A stretch of DNA of 42,309 bases from positions 1-42,309 of the forward strand of contig DSDU01000001.1 in assembly GCA_011056835.1 (NCBI GenBank). Reading direction: 5' to 3'. Source of the DNA: Deltaproteobacteria bacterium (GTDB lineage: Bacteria; Desulfobacterota; Syntrophia; Syntrophales; UBA6807). The notes under the pieces are model-generated. The model did no database searches. It was not told the origin of the DNA and saw only the letters and a list, made by a program, of their open reading frames with translations. Both the position numbers and the translations under genes were made by a program. Below, in pieces: positions 1-7,692 of the stretch; the first letter of the stretch is position 1, and each line of letters starts with the position of its first letter.

Positions 1-219
1 AAATTCAGGATGGGGATAGAACATTGCGTAGTTCCAGAACTCGATGTCTTTCAGCTGACCGGGACCGGGGCCCAGTCTCTGGGCAAGTTCATAAGCCAGC
101 ACGGTTGAATCTCCGCCGACGCTTCCGATGTTAATCCAGTCAGCGGGTTTGATCATGTCGATAATCTGCTGAGGTGTCCGTTTCTTGTCTCTGATTTTCT
201 GTTGAATAGGTGTTGTCAT
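1..219 (-). CDS. Acetyl-CoA hydrolase/transferase family protein, N-terminal fragment
   Basis: The gene runs off the left edge, so only its first 73 codons are visible. The start is the ATG at 217-219, behind a strong ribosome site (GGAGGG on the minus strand, 221-230). The visible protein has the pattern IKPADWINIGSVGGDS at about residues 23-38, followed by LAYELAQRLG. This resembles the N-terminal substrate-loop region of family I CoA-transferases and acetyl-CoA hydrolases, which move CoA between short-chain acyl groups and fit fermentative or syntrophic metabolism. The catalytic glutamate lies in the C-terminal half, outside the window, so the substrate cannot be judged. A different Rossmann-like CoA enzyme remains possible. 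Confidence 0.6.
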   Translation of the reverse strand, partial: MTTPIQQKIRDKKRTPQQIIDMIKPADWINIGSVGGDSTVLAYELAQRLGPGPGQLKDIEFWNYAMFYPHPEF

Positions 220-578
220 TTACTCCCTCCTCGAATTGTAGATCGTAGTTCAGTTTCAATTCGAATTTTCATTTGAAAAGCCATCACAAGATAATTACTA
301 CCTTGCATATACTACACTCCCTCTTTCTATTTCCTCCCTTCACTTTATTTATTTTAGAATTGCCGATCCCGCAACAAGTCGAATGAATCTCTCTTCTTAT
401 GGTATCACATACTTATATCATAAATATGAGCAATACTCATTCTTTCCGTGAAGTCGACAATTCATTATGATTTGATATTTGCCCCCTGAAAGGCACGCAG
501 CGGCTGATTTCTTAGTCCCTATCCTTATCCATGTCAAGGAAAATCTGGACAAAATAAACCAAATAGTTGAACAGATTT

Positions 579-587
579 TGATATAAT
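579..587 (+). promoter_or_regulatory. Extended -10 promoter for smc
   Basis: TGATATAAT is a perfect extended -10 element (TG, one base, then TATAAT at 582-587). No good -35 exists at 16-18 bp, which is typical of extended -10 promoters. The start of transcription would fall near 594, inside the first operator box, about 145 bases before the smc ATG. Confidence 0.55.
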
Positions 588-637
588 AACCACAATATGT
601 TGTGGTTATTATTTCTGAACCACATTTTGTTGTGTTT
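588..637. promoter_or_regulatory. Tandem palindromic operator, NrdR-box-like, at the smc promoter
   Basis: Two copies of a 20-bp dyad lie at 588-607 and 618-637, exactly 30 bp apart (about three helical turns). The core of box 1 is CCACAATATGTTGTGG and of box 2 is CCACATTTTGTTGTGT. Box 1 sits in a larger perfect inverted repeat, 583-612, with 13-bp arms and a 4-base centre. The core resembles the NrdR box (ACAC-WATATATW-GTGT type), and NrdR sites normally occur as pairs about 31 bp apart. The pair overlaps the predicted transcription start, so repression is the natural reading. NrdR as the binder is inference; another dimeric repressor is possible. Confidence 0.55.
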
Positions 638-737
638 TCACTTTACAAACTTCATATCTTTTACTATACATACGCTATGAAAGGTAGCGTTGGTATGGAT
701 AACCCGCATCGGCGAACCGCTTGGAGGTTTATCTCGA

Positions 738-3700
738 ATGAGGCTCAAGAAACTGGAAATTGCCGGATTTAAATCATTTAAGGATAAAACGCAGTTCCAC
801 TTTTCAAACGGAATAAGCGCCATCGTCGGCCCGAATGGGTGCGGGAAAAGCAATGTTGTTGATGCAATCCGATGGGTAATGGGAGAACAACGGGTCAAAT
901 CGCTCCGTGGGAAAAAGATGGACGATGTAATCTTCAACGGAAGCGACGAAGCGGCGCCGGTAGGAATGGCCGAGGTAACCATAATTTTTGAAAAAAACGG
1001 ACGCCAGTTTCCGGGTCAGTACGCCGACTGTTCAGAAATCATGATATCACGGCGTCTCTATCGTGAAGGCGACAGCGAATACTCCATCAACAAGGTGCCG
1101 TGCCGTTTGTTGGATGTCCGTGAATTCTTCATGGATACGGGAGTCGGCGCAAAGACCTATTCGATCGTCGAACAGGAAAGCATCTCACGGCTCATAGAGG
1201 CAAAACCGGAAGATATCCGGGAGTTTATTGAAGAAGCAGCGGGTATTAAGAAATACAAGAGCAGACGCGAATCCGCCATGCGAAAAATGGATTCGACGAA
1301 ACAGAATATCGCCCGCCTCAAGGACATTCTGAGCGAAGTTAAAACACAGTTGAACTCAACATCCCGCCAGGCGAAACGGGCGGAACGATATAGGGAACTG
1401 AAAAAGGAAATCAAAGAAAATGAACTCGCCCTTTCGTTACAGGCATACATCGAACTCGGCCACGAAAAGGATCGCCTCAAGACATCAAGAGAATCGCTTG
1501 ATCACAATTCACTGGAGATCCAGACGTCGTTGACGGCAATGGCGGCAGGTATGGAAAATCTCAAGGAAAAACTGGCGGAAAACGAAGAAATTATCGGTCG
1601 GCTCCAGGAACGATTTTACAACTGCAAAAATGAAATCAACATCGGCGAGCAAAAAATCGATTTCCTCAAGGGAAAAATCAGCGATATCGCATCACGGAAA
1701 AAGAAAAACCTCTCGGATGTCGATACATTTCAACAACGAAAGGATTCAATGGAACGGGAGGTCATTATCCTTCAAGGGCTGATCTCAGAAACCGAAACAA
1801 AGATAACCGAGCTGAGAGATTTTATCACCGGCACCCAAGGCGATTCAGATTCATCAAGAGCCATCGAGGCCGACCTTCTCGCACAGCTCGAACAGAGGAG
1901 ATCGGAAAGCTTTTCCATCATAACGGAACATGCCCGCCTTAAAAACCTTATGAACTCCCTCACCAAAGGGATCGAGGACATAAATAAGAAAATAGAGCGG
2001 GAAGAACGAGACTTACAAGATCAGACGGAAAAAATCGCAACAGCCCGGAAAGCACGCGCCACAACGGCACAAGATCTTGAATCGGTAAAGGAACGTATCG
2101 ACCTGCTGAAAGAACGAGAACGAATCACCCGTCGACACATTGAAGAAATCAGAAACAATCTGGAACTCATTGAGGAAACAATCGAAGAACTCAAGGGAGA
2201 AATCAGTCTCAAATCATCACGTCTTGCCTCCCTCAAAGAACTTCAAGAGGGATATGAAGGGTGTAATGAAGGAACGAAGTCGGTACTTCAGGCGCGGAGA
2301 GATGGAATTCTCGATATTGACGGCGTCCTCGGTCTTGTCGCCGACCACATTCGCGTTCCCAAGGAATACGAAGCGGCTGTCGAAGCGGTTCTCGGCGAAA
2401 AACTGCAATACGTTGTTGTAAAAAGCCACCACGACGGCATGGAGGCAATCGATTACCTGAAAAAGCACTCGTCGGGACGAGGCCATTTTGTACCCCTGAA
2501 CATACGAAACCATTTTATACAGTCGAATGTCCCGGATAATCTTGTAGATGTTGTCAGACTTGATCGGTTCATCGAGGTAAAAGAAAATTACAGGGAAATT
2601 ATCGAATCGCTCATCGGAGATGTCCTGGTGATTCCTGATCTGACTATGGGCGTAAGCCTGTGGCGGCGGAACGGATTTGTGGGAACGTTTGTCACACGTG
2701 ACGGCGATGTTATCAGCCCCAACGGCATTCTCATGGGAGGAAGCGGATCGGGCGGCGGCAACAGCCGTCTTCGAACGAACCGTGAAATCGATGAACTGGA
2801 ACGGGACATGCACCGGCTCTCCGCCCCTCTCGAATGTGAAACGGAGCGAAAACGGTCCGAGAGCCGTCTTCTTGCCGAACTGACAGACGAACATGATGAA
2901 ATTCGGTCGAAAATCCATGCACTGGAACTCACCTTTAACAGCAGAAAAAAAGACATCGAACGATTTGAGGGAGAAATTTCGTGGCTTGAACAGCGCATCA
3001 ATGTCCTCATATTCAACAAGGAAAGTCTGGAACAGGAAGAACGGGATGCCCGGGAAAAGATTCTTCAGATCGAACATGACATCCGATTATGCGCGGATCG
3101 GGAACAGGAGGCAACGCGGACAATTGCAACACTCCAGGAACGATGGAGTGCGGTCAAAGCAGAACTTGAAGCAAAGGAAAAGAATCTGACCGAAAAAAAG
3201 ATTCTCCTTTCATCTCTGGAAGAGAAAATAAATTCCCATACCGTGGCATCAAAGCGGTTGCGCGCGGCGATTGCCGACCTTACCGATGAGATTGAGTCGG
3301 CAATCCTCGATGCCGAGCGATCCGATACTGAAGCTGCGACGATAGCAGACACTATCAAATCCGAAGAACAGCGCCTTGAATATATGTATCGGGATCATGA
3401 TGCCATCGAAGAGGAACTTGTCCGGAAACGGGAGATACACAATGAGACGGATAAGGTTCTGAGAGACAGGGAATCGGAAGCAGGCGAGGAAAAGCGACAT
3501 CTCGACAGCATGACAAAGGAACTGGCTCAGATCGACATGGATATTCAAGAGGCACGTCTCCACATGGAAACCCTGAAACGGGGTTCTTATGAAAAATTCC
3601 ATGCCGATCTGACGGCTCTGGCTCCAAACTTCACAGGACTTGACGAACAGCAGGTTAAAGCGTTGAGACTGAACCTCGAGAGGGACAGACAAAAAGTGGA

Positions 3701-4298
3701 AGACTTCGGTGAAGTAAACCTGCTTGCCCTTTCCGAGCACGAAGAGTTAAAAGAACGATATGACTTTCTGACATCTCAGGTTGACGATCTCAACACCTCA
3801 ATTGCCACACTCCAGAAAACCATCAATAAAATGAACCGGGTTTCGAAAAAACGTTTTTCCGAAACATTCGAATCGGTCAATCAGTGTTTTCAGGTCGTCT
3901 ATCCCCGTCTTTTTCCCGGCGGCAAGGGAGAACTGCGACTTACCGACGAATCGAATGTGCTCGAATCGGGTATTGACATCGATATTCAGGTACCGGGCAA
4001 GAAAAAACAGAACATAACGCTTCTCTCGGGGGGAGAAAAAGCATTATCAGCGGTTGCTCTGATCTTTGCCATCCTGATGCACAAGCCGTCACCATTCCTG
4101 ATCCTTGATGAAGTTGATGCCGCACTTGACGACTCGAATGTCTCCCTGTTCAAAAATCTCATCAGGGAAATTTCAGAAAAATCCCAGGTTATTTTTGTCA
4201 CCCATAACAAGCGGACCATGGAAGTGGCCGACAACCTTTTCGGCATTACCATGGAAAAACGAGGTATTACAACCACCGTAACGGTCAGCATGAATTAA
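738..4298 (+). CDS. smc: Chromosome segregation protein SMC
   Basis: SMC forms the ATP-driven ring that compacts and segregates the chromosome with ScpA and ScpB. The protein is 1186 residues, the usual bacterial length. The N-terminal ATPase half has Walker A GPNGCGKS at residues 31-38. Long coiled coils (about 165-510 and 680-1010) flank a hinge at about 520-680 that contains a glycine-rich GGSGSGGG turn near 667. The C-terminal half has the signature LSGGEKALSAVAL at about 1096 and Walker B LILDEVDAALDD at about 1121. I chose the ATG at 738 because GGAGG at 723-727 is well placed and MRLKKLEIAGFKSF is the canonical SMC start; an in-frame start at 690 lacks a ribosome site. Neither scpA nor scpB is in the window. 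Confidence 0.97.
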   Translation: MRLKKLEIAGFKSFKDKTQFHFSNGISAIVGPNGCGKSNVVDAIRWVMGEQRVKSLRGKKMDDVIFNGSDEAAPVGMAEVTIIFEKNGRQFPGQYADCSEIMISRRLYREGDSEYSINKVPCRLLDVREFFMDTGVGAKTYSIVEQESISRLIEAKPEDIREFIEEAAGIKKYKSRRESAMRKMDSTKQNIARLKDILSEVKTQLNSTSRQAKRAERYRELKKEIKENELALSLQAYIELGHEKDRLKTSRESLDHNSLEIQTSLTAMAAGMENLKEKLAENEEIIGRLQERFYNCKNEINIGEQKIDFLKGKISDIASRKKKNLSDVDTFQQRKDSMEREVIILQGLISETETKITELRDFITGTQGDSDSSRAIEADLLAQLEQRRSESFSIITEHARLKNLMNSLTKGIEDINKKIEREERDLQDQTEKIATARKARATTAQDLESVKERIDLLKERERITRRHIEEIRNNLELIEETIEELKGEISLKSSRLASLKELQEGYEGCNEGTKSVLQARRDGILDIDGVLGLVADHIRVPKEYEAAVEAVLGEKLQYVVVKSHHDGMEAIDYLKKHSSGRGHFVPLNIRNHFIQSNVPDNLVDVVRLDRFIEVKENYREIIESLIGDVLVIPDLTMGVSLWRRNGFVGTFVTRDGDVISPNGILMGGSGSGGGNSRLRTNREIDELERDMHRLSAPLECETERKRSESRLLAELTDEHDEIRSKIHALELTFNSRKKDIERFEGEISWLEQRINVLIFNKESLEQEERDAREKILQIEHDIRLCADREQEATRTIATLQERWSAVKAELEAKEKNLTEKKILLSSLEEKINSHTVASKRLRAAIADLTDEIESAILDAERSDTEAATIADTIKSEEQRLEYMYRDHDAIEEELVRKREIHNETDKVLRDRESEAGEEKRHLDSMTKELAQIDMDIQEARLHMETLKRGSYEKFHADLTALAPNFTGLDEQQVKALRLNLERDRQKVEDFGEVNLLALSEHEELKERYDFLTSQVDDLNTSIATLQKTINKMNRVSKKRFSETFESVNQCFQVVYPRLFPGGKGELRLTDESNVLESGIDIDIQVPGKKKQNITLLSGGEKALSAVALIFAILMHKPSPFLILDEVDAALDDSNVSLFKNLIREISEKSQVIFVTHNKRTMEVADNLFGITMEKRGITTTVTVSMN

Positions 4299-4710
4299 CG
4301 AAATCTGATCGTCTTCATCCTTCAGTTGCTCCAACAATACAACAGATGCCGAAAGCCTGTTGCCCGAACGACGATTCACTGTAACGGGTCATCATGGAGC
4401 TTTTGCGAATAAATCTCTGCGAGGAGAACGATCAGCAATTCCAACTACCTGAATTCGAAGGGTGAGTTTTGGAATTGTCTGAAGCAAGCTGCAGATTCAT
4501 CAAAATATTGAATGGATCACATGAAAACGAATGTGAGCAACAACCCTTCAAGAATTGTCTCATCGATCACACAACTATCTACTTGATTATCAGCGTCTCG
4601 GCAATACACTTCATCCGGGATGTTTAGATCTCATTGCTTTCGCCTTTACATCCGCAGTCAAAAAAGGTAATAGGACCGAAAAGAAATGAAACAATAACGG
4701 AACGAAATAT
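4299..4710. other. Intergenic region between smc and ftsY
   Basis: About 410 bases with no convincing gene. A 9-bp inverted repeat (CAATTCCAA at 4436-4444, TTGGAATTG at 4469-4477) has a long 24-base spacer. No rho-independent terminator for smc is visible. A candidate ftsY promoter is listed separately. Confidence 0.5.
4583..4610 (+). promoter_or_regulatory. Candidate promoter for ftsY
   Basis: TTGATT (4583-4588), a 16-base spacer, then TACACT (4605-4610). This would give a leader of about 95 bases before ftsY. Each hexamer matches consensus at four of six positions, so the call is tentative. Confidence 0.35.
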
Positions 4711-5643
4711 ATGGGGAATATGAATAATAAAGAAGGTTTCTTCAACCGGCTGAAAGAAGGATTATCCAAGACGCGCAAGGGATTCGTCAAGAACGTCGAC
4801 GAAATGATTTTCGGCGAGAAAATCCTATCGAGAAACCTCTTCGATGACCTTGAAGAAACTCTTATCATGGCTGATCTCGGCCCTGCATTTACGACGGAAC
4901 TTGTTGAGGAAATGAAGTACCGGGCCGGCAGGAAAGAACTGGATCGTCCCGACGCACTGAAGAAAATCCTCAAAGACCATATGAGAGAAATTCTCAGAGA
5001 CAGTGAACTTCCACTCGAAATACCACGTGATGAGCTCTACACAATCATGGTGCTCGGGGTCAACGGAACGGGGAAGACGACAACCATCGGAAAGATGGCA
5101 CACCAGTTCAAGAAGGCGGGATATTCAGTCATCCTTGTTGCCGGTGACACCTTCAGAGCCGCCGCCATAGAACAGCTCGAAATCTGGAGTCAACGAGTCA
5201 ATGTGCCCCTTATCAAGCAGAAGATGGGGGCTGATCCCTCCGCCGTCGCATATGATGCGGTGCACGCCGCAAAGTCACGCAAGGCCAACGTGATCATCAT
5301 CGATACCGCCGGGCGACTGCACACTCAAACCAACCTCATGGAAGAGCTGAAAAAATTAAAACGGATCGTCGGGAGGGAACACGAAGGGGCACCCCACGAA
5401 ACACTCCTCGTTCTTGATGCAACGACGGGTCAGAATGCCATTTCACAGGCAAAGATGTTCAACGAAGAAATCGGCATTACCGGCCTTGTCCTGACAAAGC
5501 TCGACGGAACGGCCAAGGGAGGAATCGTCGTCAGAATTGCGAAAGAAATGAGTATTCCCATTCGATACATCGGCATCGGAGAAAAGATCGACGACCTCAG
5601 GATATTCAACAGCGAAGAATTCGTCAATGCTCTGTTCGCATAA
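4711..5643 (+). CDS. ftsY: Signal recognition particle receptor FtsY
   Basis: FtsY is the membrane-associated GTPase that docks SRP-ribosome complexes at the Sec translocon. The protein is 310 residues: a short N-terminal region without the long acidic A domain of E. coli, then a helical N domain (to about residue 100), then the G domain. Visible GTPase motifs are G1 VNGTGKTTT (about 116), the insertion-box region DTFRAAAIEQL (about 149), G3 DTAGRLHTQ (about 198) and G4 TKLDGTAKGG (about 263). The FtsY/Ffh C-terminal pattern RYIGIGEKIDDL is present. An in-frame ATG at 4720 is an alternative start; neither has a strong ribosome site. The phosphatase follows after 22 bases, so the two are probably co-transcribed. 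Confidence 0.96.
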   Translation: MGNMNNKEGFFNRLKEGLSKTRKGFVKNVDEMIFGEKILSRNLFDDLEETLIMADLGPAFTTELVEEMKYRAGRKELDRPDALKKILKDHMREILRDSELPLEIPRDELYTIMVLGVNGTGKTTTIGKMAHQFKKAGYSVILVAGDTFRAAAIEQLEIWSQRVNVPLIKQKMGADPSAVAYDAVHAAKSRKANVIIIDTAGRLHTQTNLMEELKKLKRIVGREHEGAPHETLLVLDATTGQNAISQAKMFNEEIGITGLVLTKLDGTAKGGIVVRIAKEMSIPIRYIGIGEKIDDLRIFNSEEFVNALFA

Positions 5644-5665
5644 GGCATGCGGGGGGGGATTCTTT

Positions 5666-6307
5666 ATGGGCAAGATATTTGTTATCGGAGACATTCACGG
5701 TTGTCTTGATAAACTGAAAACTATGATGAACCGTCTCGACCTCGACGGCGAAAACGACACCCTTGTGTTTATCGGCGACTACATCGACCGGGGCCCCGAT
5801 CCCAAGGGGGTTGTTGACTTTATCCTTGATCTGAAAACGAGATTGAAACATGTGGTCTGCCTCCTGGGTAATCATGAACAGACATTCCTCAACTATTATC
5901 ATCACGGCACCGATGCCCAGCTCTTCTACCTTAACGGGGGCGAGACGACGGTCGAATCCTACGGCATGGTCGAAACACCGGAAGGGAAAAAAATCAATGT
6001 TCCCGAAGATCATCTGGAGTTCTTCGATTCACTGTTGCCCTATTACGAAACGGACGATTACATCTTCGTCCATGCAGGCATCCGACCGGGTGTGCCCATG
6101 AACAAACAGAACATTGAAGAGCTCACATGGATACGATATGAATTCATCAGACATACCTATGACTTTGGCAAAATCGTCATATTCGGCCATACACCGTTGT
6201 CCGAACCCATGATCGAGCATAACAAAATCGGTATCGACACCGGAGCGGCATACGGGGGAGAGTTGACCTGTGTCGTCCTCCCCGATAAAGAAATTATCCA
6301 GGTGTAA
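5666..6307 (+). CDS. Serine/threonine protein phosphatase (PPP / PrpA-like metallophosphatase)
   Basis: This 213-residue protein has the full set of PPP-family metal and phosphate ligands in order: GDIHGC (D9, H11), GDYIDRG (D38, D41), GNHE (N69, H70), the histidine of HAGI, and the histidine of GHTP near the C-terminus. Bacterial relatives either remove phosphate from Ser/Thr/Tyr residues or cleave diadenosine tetraphosphate (ApaH); its small size and motif spacing favour the PrpA/PrpB type. The ATG at 5666 is chosen because a run of G (5651-5658) lies about seven bases upstream. The stop is followed after 3 bases by ftcD, which suggests one transcript and possibly translational coupling. 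Confidence 0.9.
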   Translation: MGKIFVIGDIHGCLDKLKTMMNRLDLDGENDTLVFIGDYIDRGPDPKGVVDFILDLKTRLKHVVCLLGNHEQTFLNYYHHGTDAQLFYLNGGETTVESYGMVETPEGKKINVPEDHLEFFDSLLPYYETDDYIFVHAGIRPGVPMNKQNIEELTWIRYEFIRHTYDFGKIVIFGHTPLSEPMIEHNKIGIDTGAAYGGELTCVVLPDKEIIQV

Positions 6308-6310
6308 TGC

Positions 6311-7213
6311 ATGAAAATTCTCGAGTGCGTCCCCAATTTCAGTGAAGGAAGGAATACCGAAACGATAGAACACATCGTCGAAGCGCTTCATCAAATACAC
6401 GGAATCAAAATCCTCAACTACAGCATGGATTCGGATCATCATAGAAGCGTCGTCACCTTTATCGGAACACCGGAAGCAGTCGAACAGGGGGCTGCTGCAG
6501 CCTGCGATACCGCCATCCGGCTCATCGACATGAGGAACCACGCCGGAGTCCATCCACGAAACGGCGCCGTCGATGTCGTCCCCTTTATTCCGATTCAAAA
6601 TCTTGACATGACAGAGGCCGTCGCTGCGGCCCACCGTTTCGGCCGATCCTTCGCCGCCCGCAACGGCGTCCCCGTGTACTTTTACGGGGCCGCCGCTCTC
6701 GACCCGTCGAGAAAACGGCTTCCCTTCCTCAGAAACGGGGGCTACGAAATGCTCAGAAAAAAGATGAATGACCCCGAATGGCTCCCCGACGCGGGACCGG
6801 CGGCATTCAATCTGAGGAGCGGCGCCACGGCAGTCGGCGCACGGGATTTTCTCATTGCATTCAATATCAATCTCGCCACGAGCGATGTGGCTATTGCCAA
6901 AAAAATCGCAGCAGAAATTCGACAATCCAGCGGCGGATTCAAACACGTTCAGGCTATGGGCGTTCTTCTGAAAAGCCGGAATCTCGCCCAGGTTTCCATG
7001 AACCTGACCAGTTACCGTGAGACATCCGTCTGTACGGTCTTTAATGCCGTCAAGGAGAAAGCAGCGGCCTGCGACGTGGACATCATCGAATCGGAACTCA
7101 TCGGCTGTCTTCCCCGGAATGCCCTCGACGGTATCACCCCTGATGAACTGAAACTATGTGATTTCTGCGATGAACGAATTATCGAAACCCACTACTCCGA
7201 GCTGTGGTGCTAG
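6311..7213 (+). CDS. ftcD: Glutamate formimidoyltransferase
   Basis: The enzyme moves the formimino group of N-formiminoglutamate (a histidine breakdown product) to tetrahydrofolate. The 300-residue protein begins MKILECVPNFSEGRN, the hallmark of the family, and carries HAGVHPRNGAVDVVPF around residues 77-92. H81 lies where the catalytic histidine (His82 of mammalian FTCD) is expected. The length fits a stand-alone transferase without the cyclodeaminase domain. No other histidine-degradation gene is in the window, so a role in one-carbon supply is also possible. Confidence 0.93.
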   Translation: MKILECVPNFSEGRNTETIEHIVEALHQIHGIKILNYSMDSDHHRSVVTFIGTPEAVEQGAAAACDTAIRLIDMRNHAGVHPRNGAVDVVPFIPIQNLDMTEAVAAAHRFGRSFAARNGVPVYFYGAAALDPSRKRLPFLRNGGYEMLRKKMNDPEWLPDAGPAAFNLRSGATAVGARDFLIAFNINLATSDVAIAKKIAAEIRQSSGGFKHVQAMGVLLKSRNLAQVSMNLTSYRETSVCTVFNAVKEKAAACDVDIIESELIGCLPRNALDGITPDELKLCDFCDERIIETHYSELWC

Positions 7214-7320
7214 TTATGCACAATCTCTTGCTTCCCGATCGCAATCATCGTCTGATTTTGTTTTGCATCCTGCAACCCGGTTCCCGCCCCCTCTTGCACC
7301 CCATTCCAGCCTCTATTATA

Positions 7321-7350
7321 TTGACACTCAAAATAATTAATGGTAGAGAT
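7321..7350 (+). promoter_or_regulatory. Promoter of tRNA-Arg
   Basis: A consensus -35 TTGACA (7321-7326) is separated by 17 bases from an extended -10, TGG followed by TAGAGA (7344-7349). The expected start, near 7356, lies about 20 bases upstream of the mature tRNA end. Confidence 0.6.
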
Positions 7351-7374
7351 TCACTCCTCAATCACAGACGATGC

Positions 7375-7451
7375 GCCCCCGTAGCTCAGTAGGATAGAGC
7401 ACCGGATTCCTAATCCGGGTGTCGCGCGTTCGAATCGCGCCGGGGGTACCA
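7375..7451 (+). tRNA. tRNA-Arg (anticodon CCT)
   Basis: A full cloverleaf can be folded. The acceptor stem GCCCCCG/CGGGGGT has a G-U first pair. The D arm is GCTC...GAGC. The anticodon stem CCGGA/TCCGG carries the loop TTCCTAA, giving anticodon CCT, which reads AGG. The T arm GCGCG/CGCGC has the loop TTCGAAT. The terminal CCA (7449-7451) is encoded. No duplicated 3' end, as left by an integrated element, is seen elsewhere in the window. Confidence 0.97.
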
Positions 7452-7461
7452 GTCATAACAG

Positions 7462-7495
7462 GGATCTGGAAAATCACGCCAGATCCTTTTTCTTT
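7462..7495 (+). terminator. Rho-independent terminator of tRNA-Arg
   Basis: An 8-bp perfect stem (GGATCTGG at 7462-7469, CCAGATCC at 7479-7486) with a 9-base loop is followed by a T-rich tract, 10 bases after the tRNA. Confidence 0.8.
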
Positions 7496-7564
7496 CAGTA
7501 TCGTTATGTACCCCGTAGTCTCCCCGCATAATCTTGGATAACTCTTGGTAATTTAACCTTAATC

Positions 7565-7610
7565 AAACTGAAGCCTACCGGCTTCCATCCGGTAGGCTTC
7601 AGTTTTTATA
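7565..7610. terminator. Strong bidirectional terminator
   Basis: A 17-bp perfect stem has arms at 7565-7581 and 7589-7605 and a 7-base loop. It ends in a T-run on the plus strand and in AAA at the other side, so it can also stop minus-strand transcription leaving the PhaC-like gene, whose stop codon lies at 7693. Confidence 0.85.
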
Positions 7611-7692
7611 CTGAGTTTTTGACTTAGATCTCAACAACAGATCACGGGCTTACCGTCAACCCAAACGAGGGCTTGCTCATTTCCCGCATCCA

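Larger units (their letters stand above)
220..737. other. Intergenic region between divergent CoA-transferase and smc
   Basis: About 520 AT-rich bases with no convincing gene on either strand. The right part holds the smc promoter and two tandem palindromic boxes, listed separately. The left part should contain the promoter of the minus-strand CoA-transferase, but I found no clear -35/-10 pair. A weak dyad (ATGAG, 5 bases, CTCAT) lies near 426-440, and a 6-bp hairpin sits at about 670-688, just before the smc leader. Confidence 0.6.

Noticed and set aside
690-737. Upstream in-frame extension of SMC
   Set aside because: There is no ribosome site before it, whereas GGAGG stands before the ATG at 738, which gives the canonical SMC start.
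2217-3077. Long minus-strand ORF of 286 codons inside smc
   Set aside because: It lies fully within smc in the opposite direction, has no recognisable domain and is explained by codon bias of the real gene.
6029-6946. Minus-strand ORF of 305 codons across the phosphatase and ftcD
   Set aside because: It overlaps two well-supported plus-strand genes and shows no domain; it is a shadow frame.
7375-7451. tRNA-Arg as an integration site
   Set aside because: No repeat of the tRNA 3' end, integrase or change of base composition was seen downstream.
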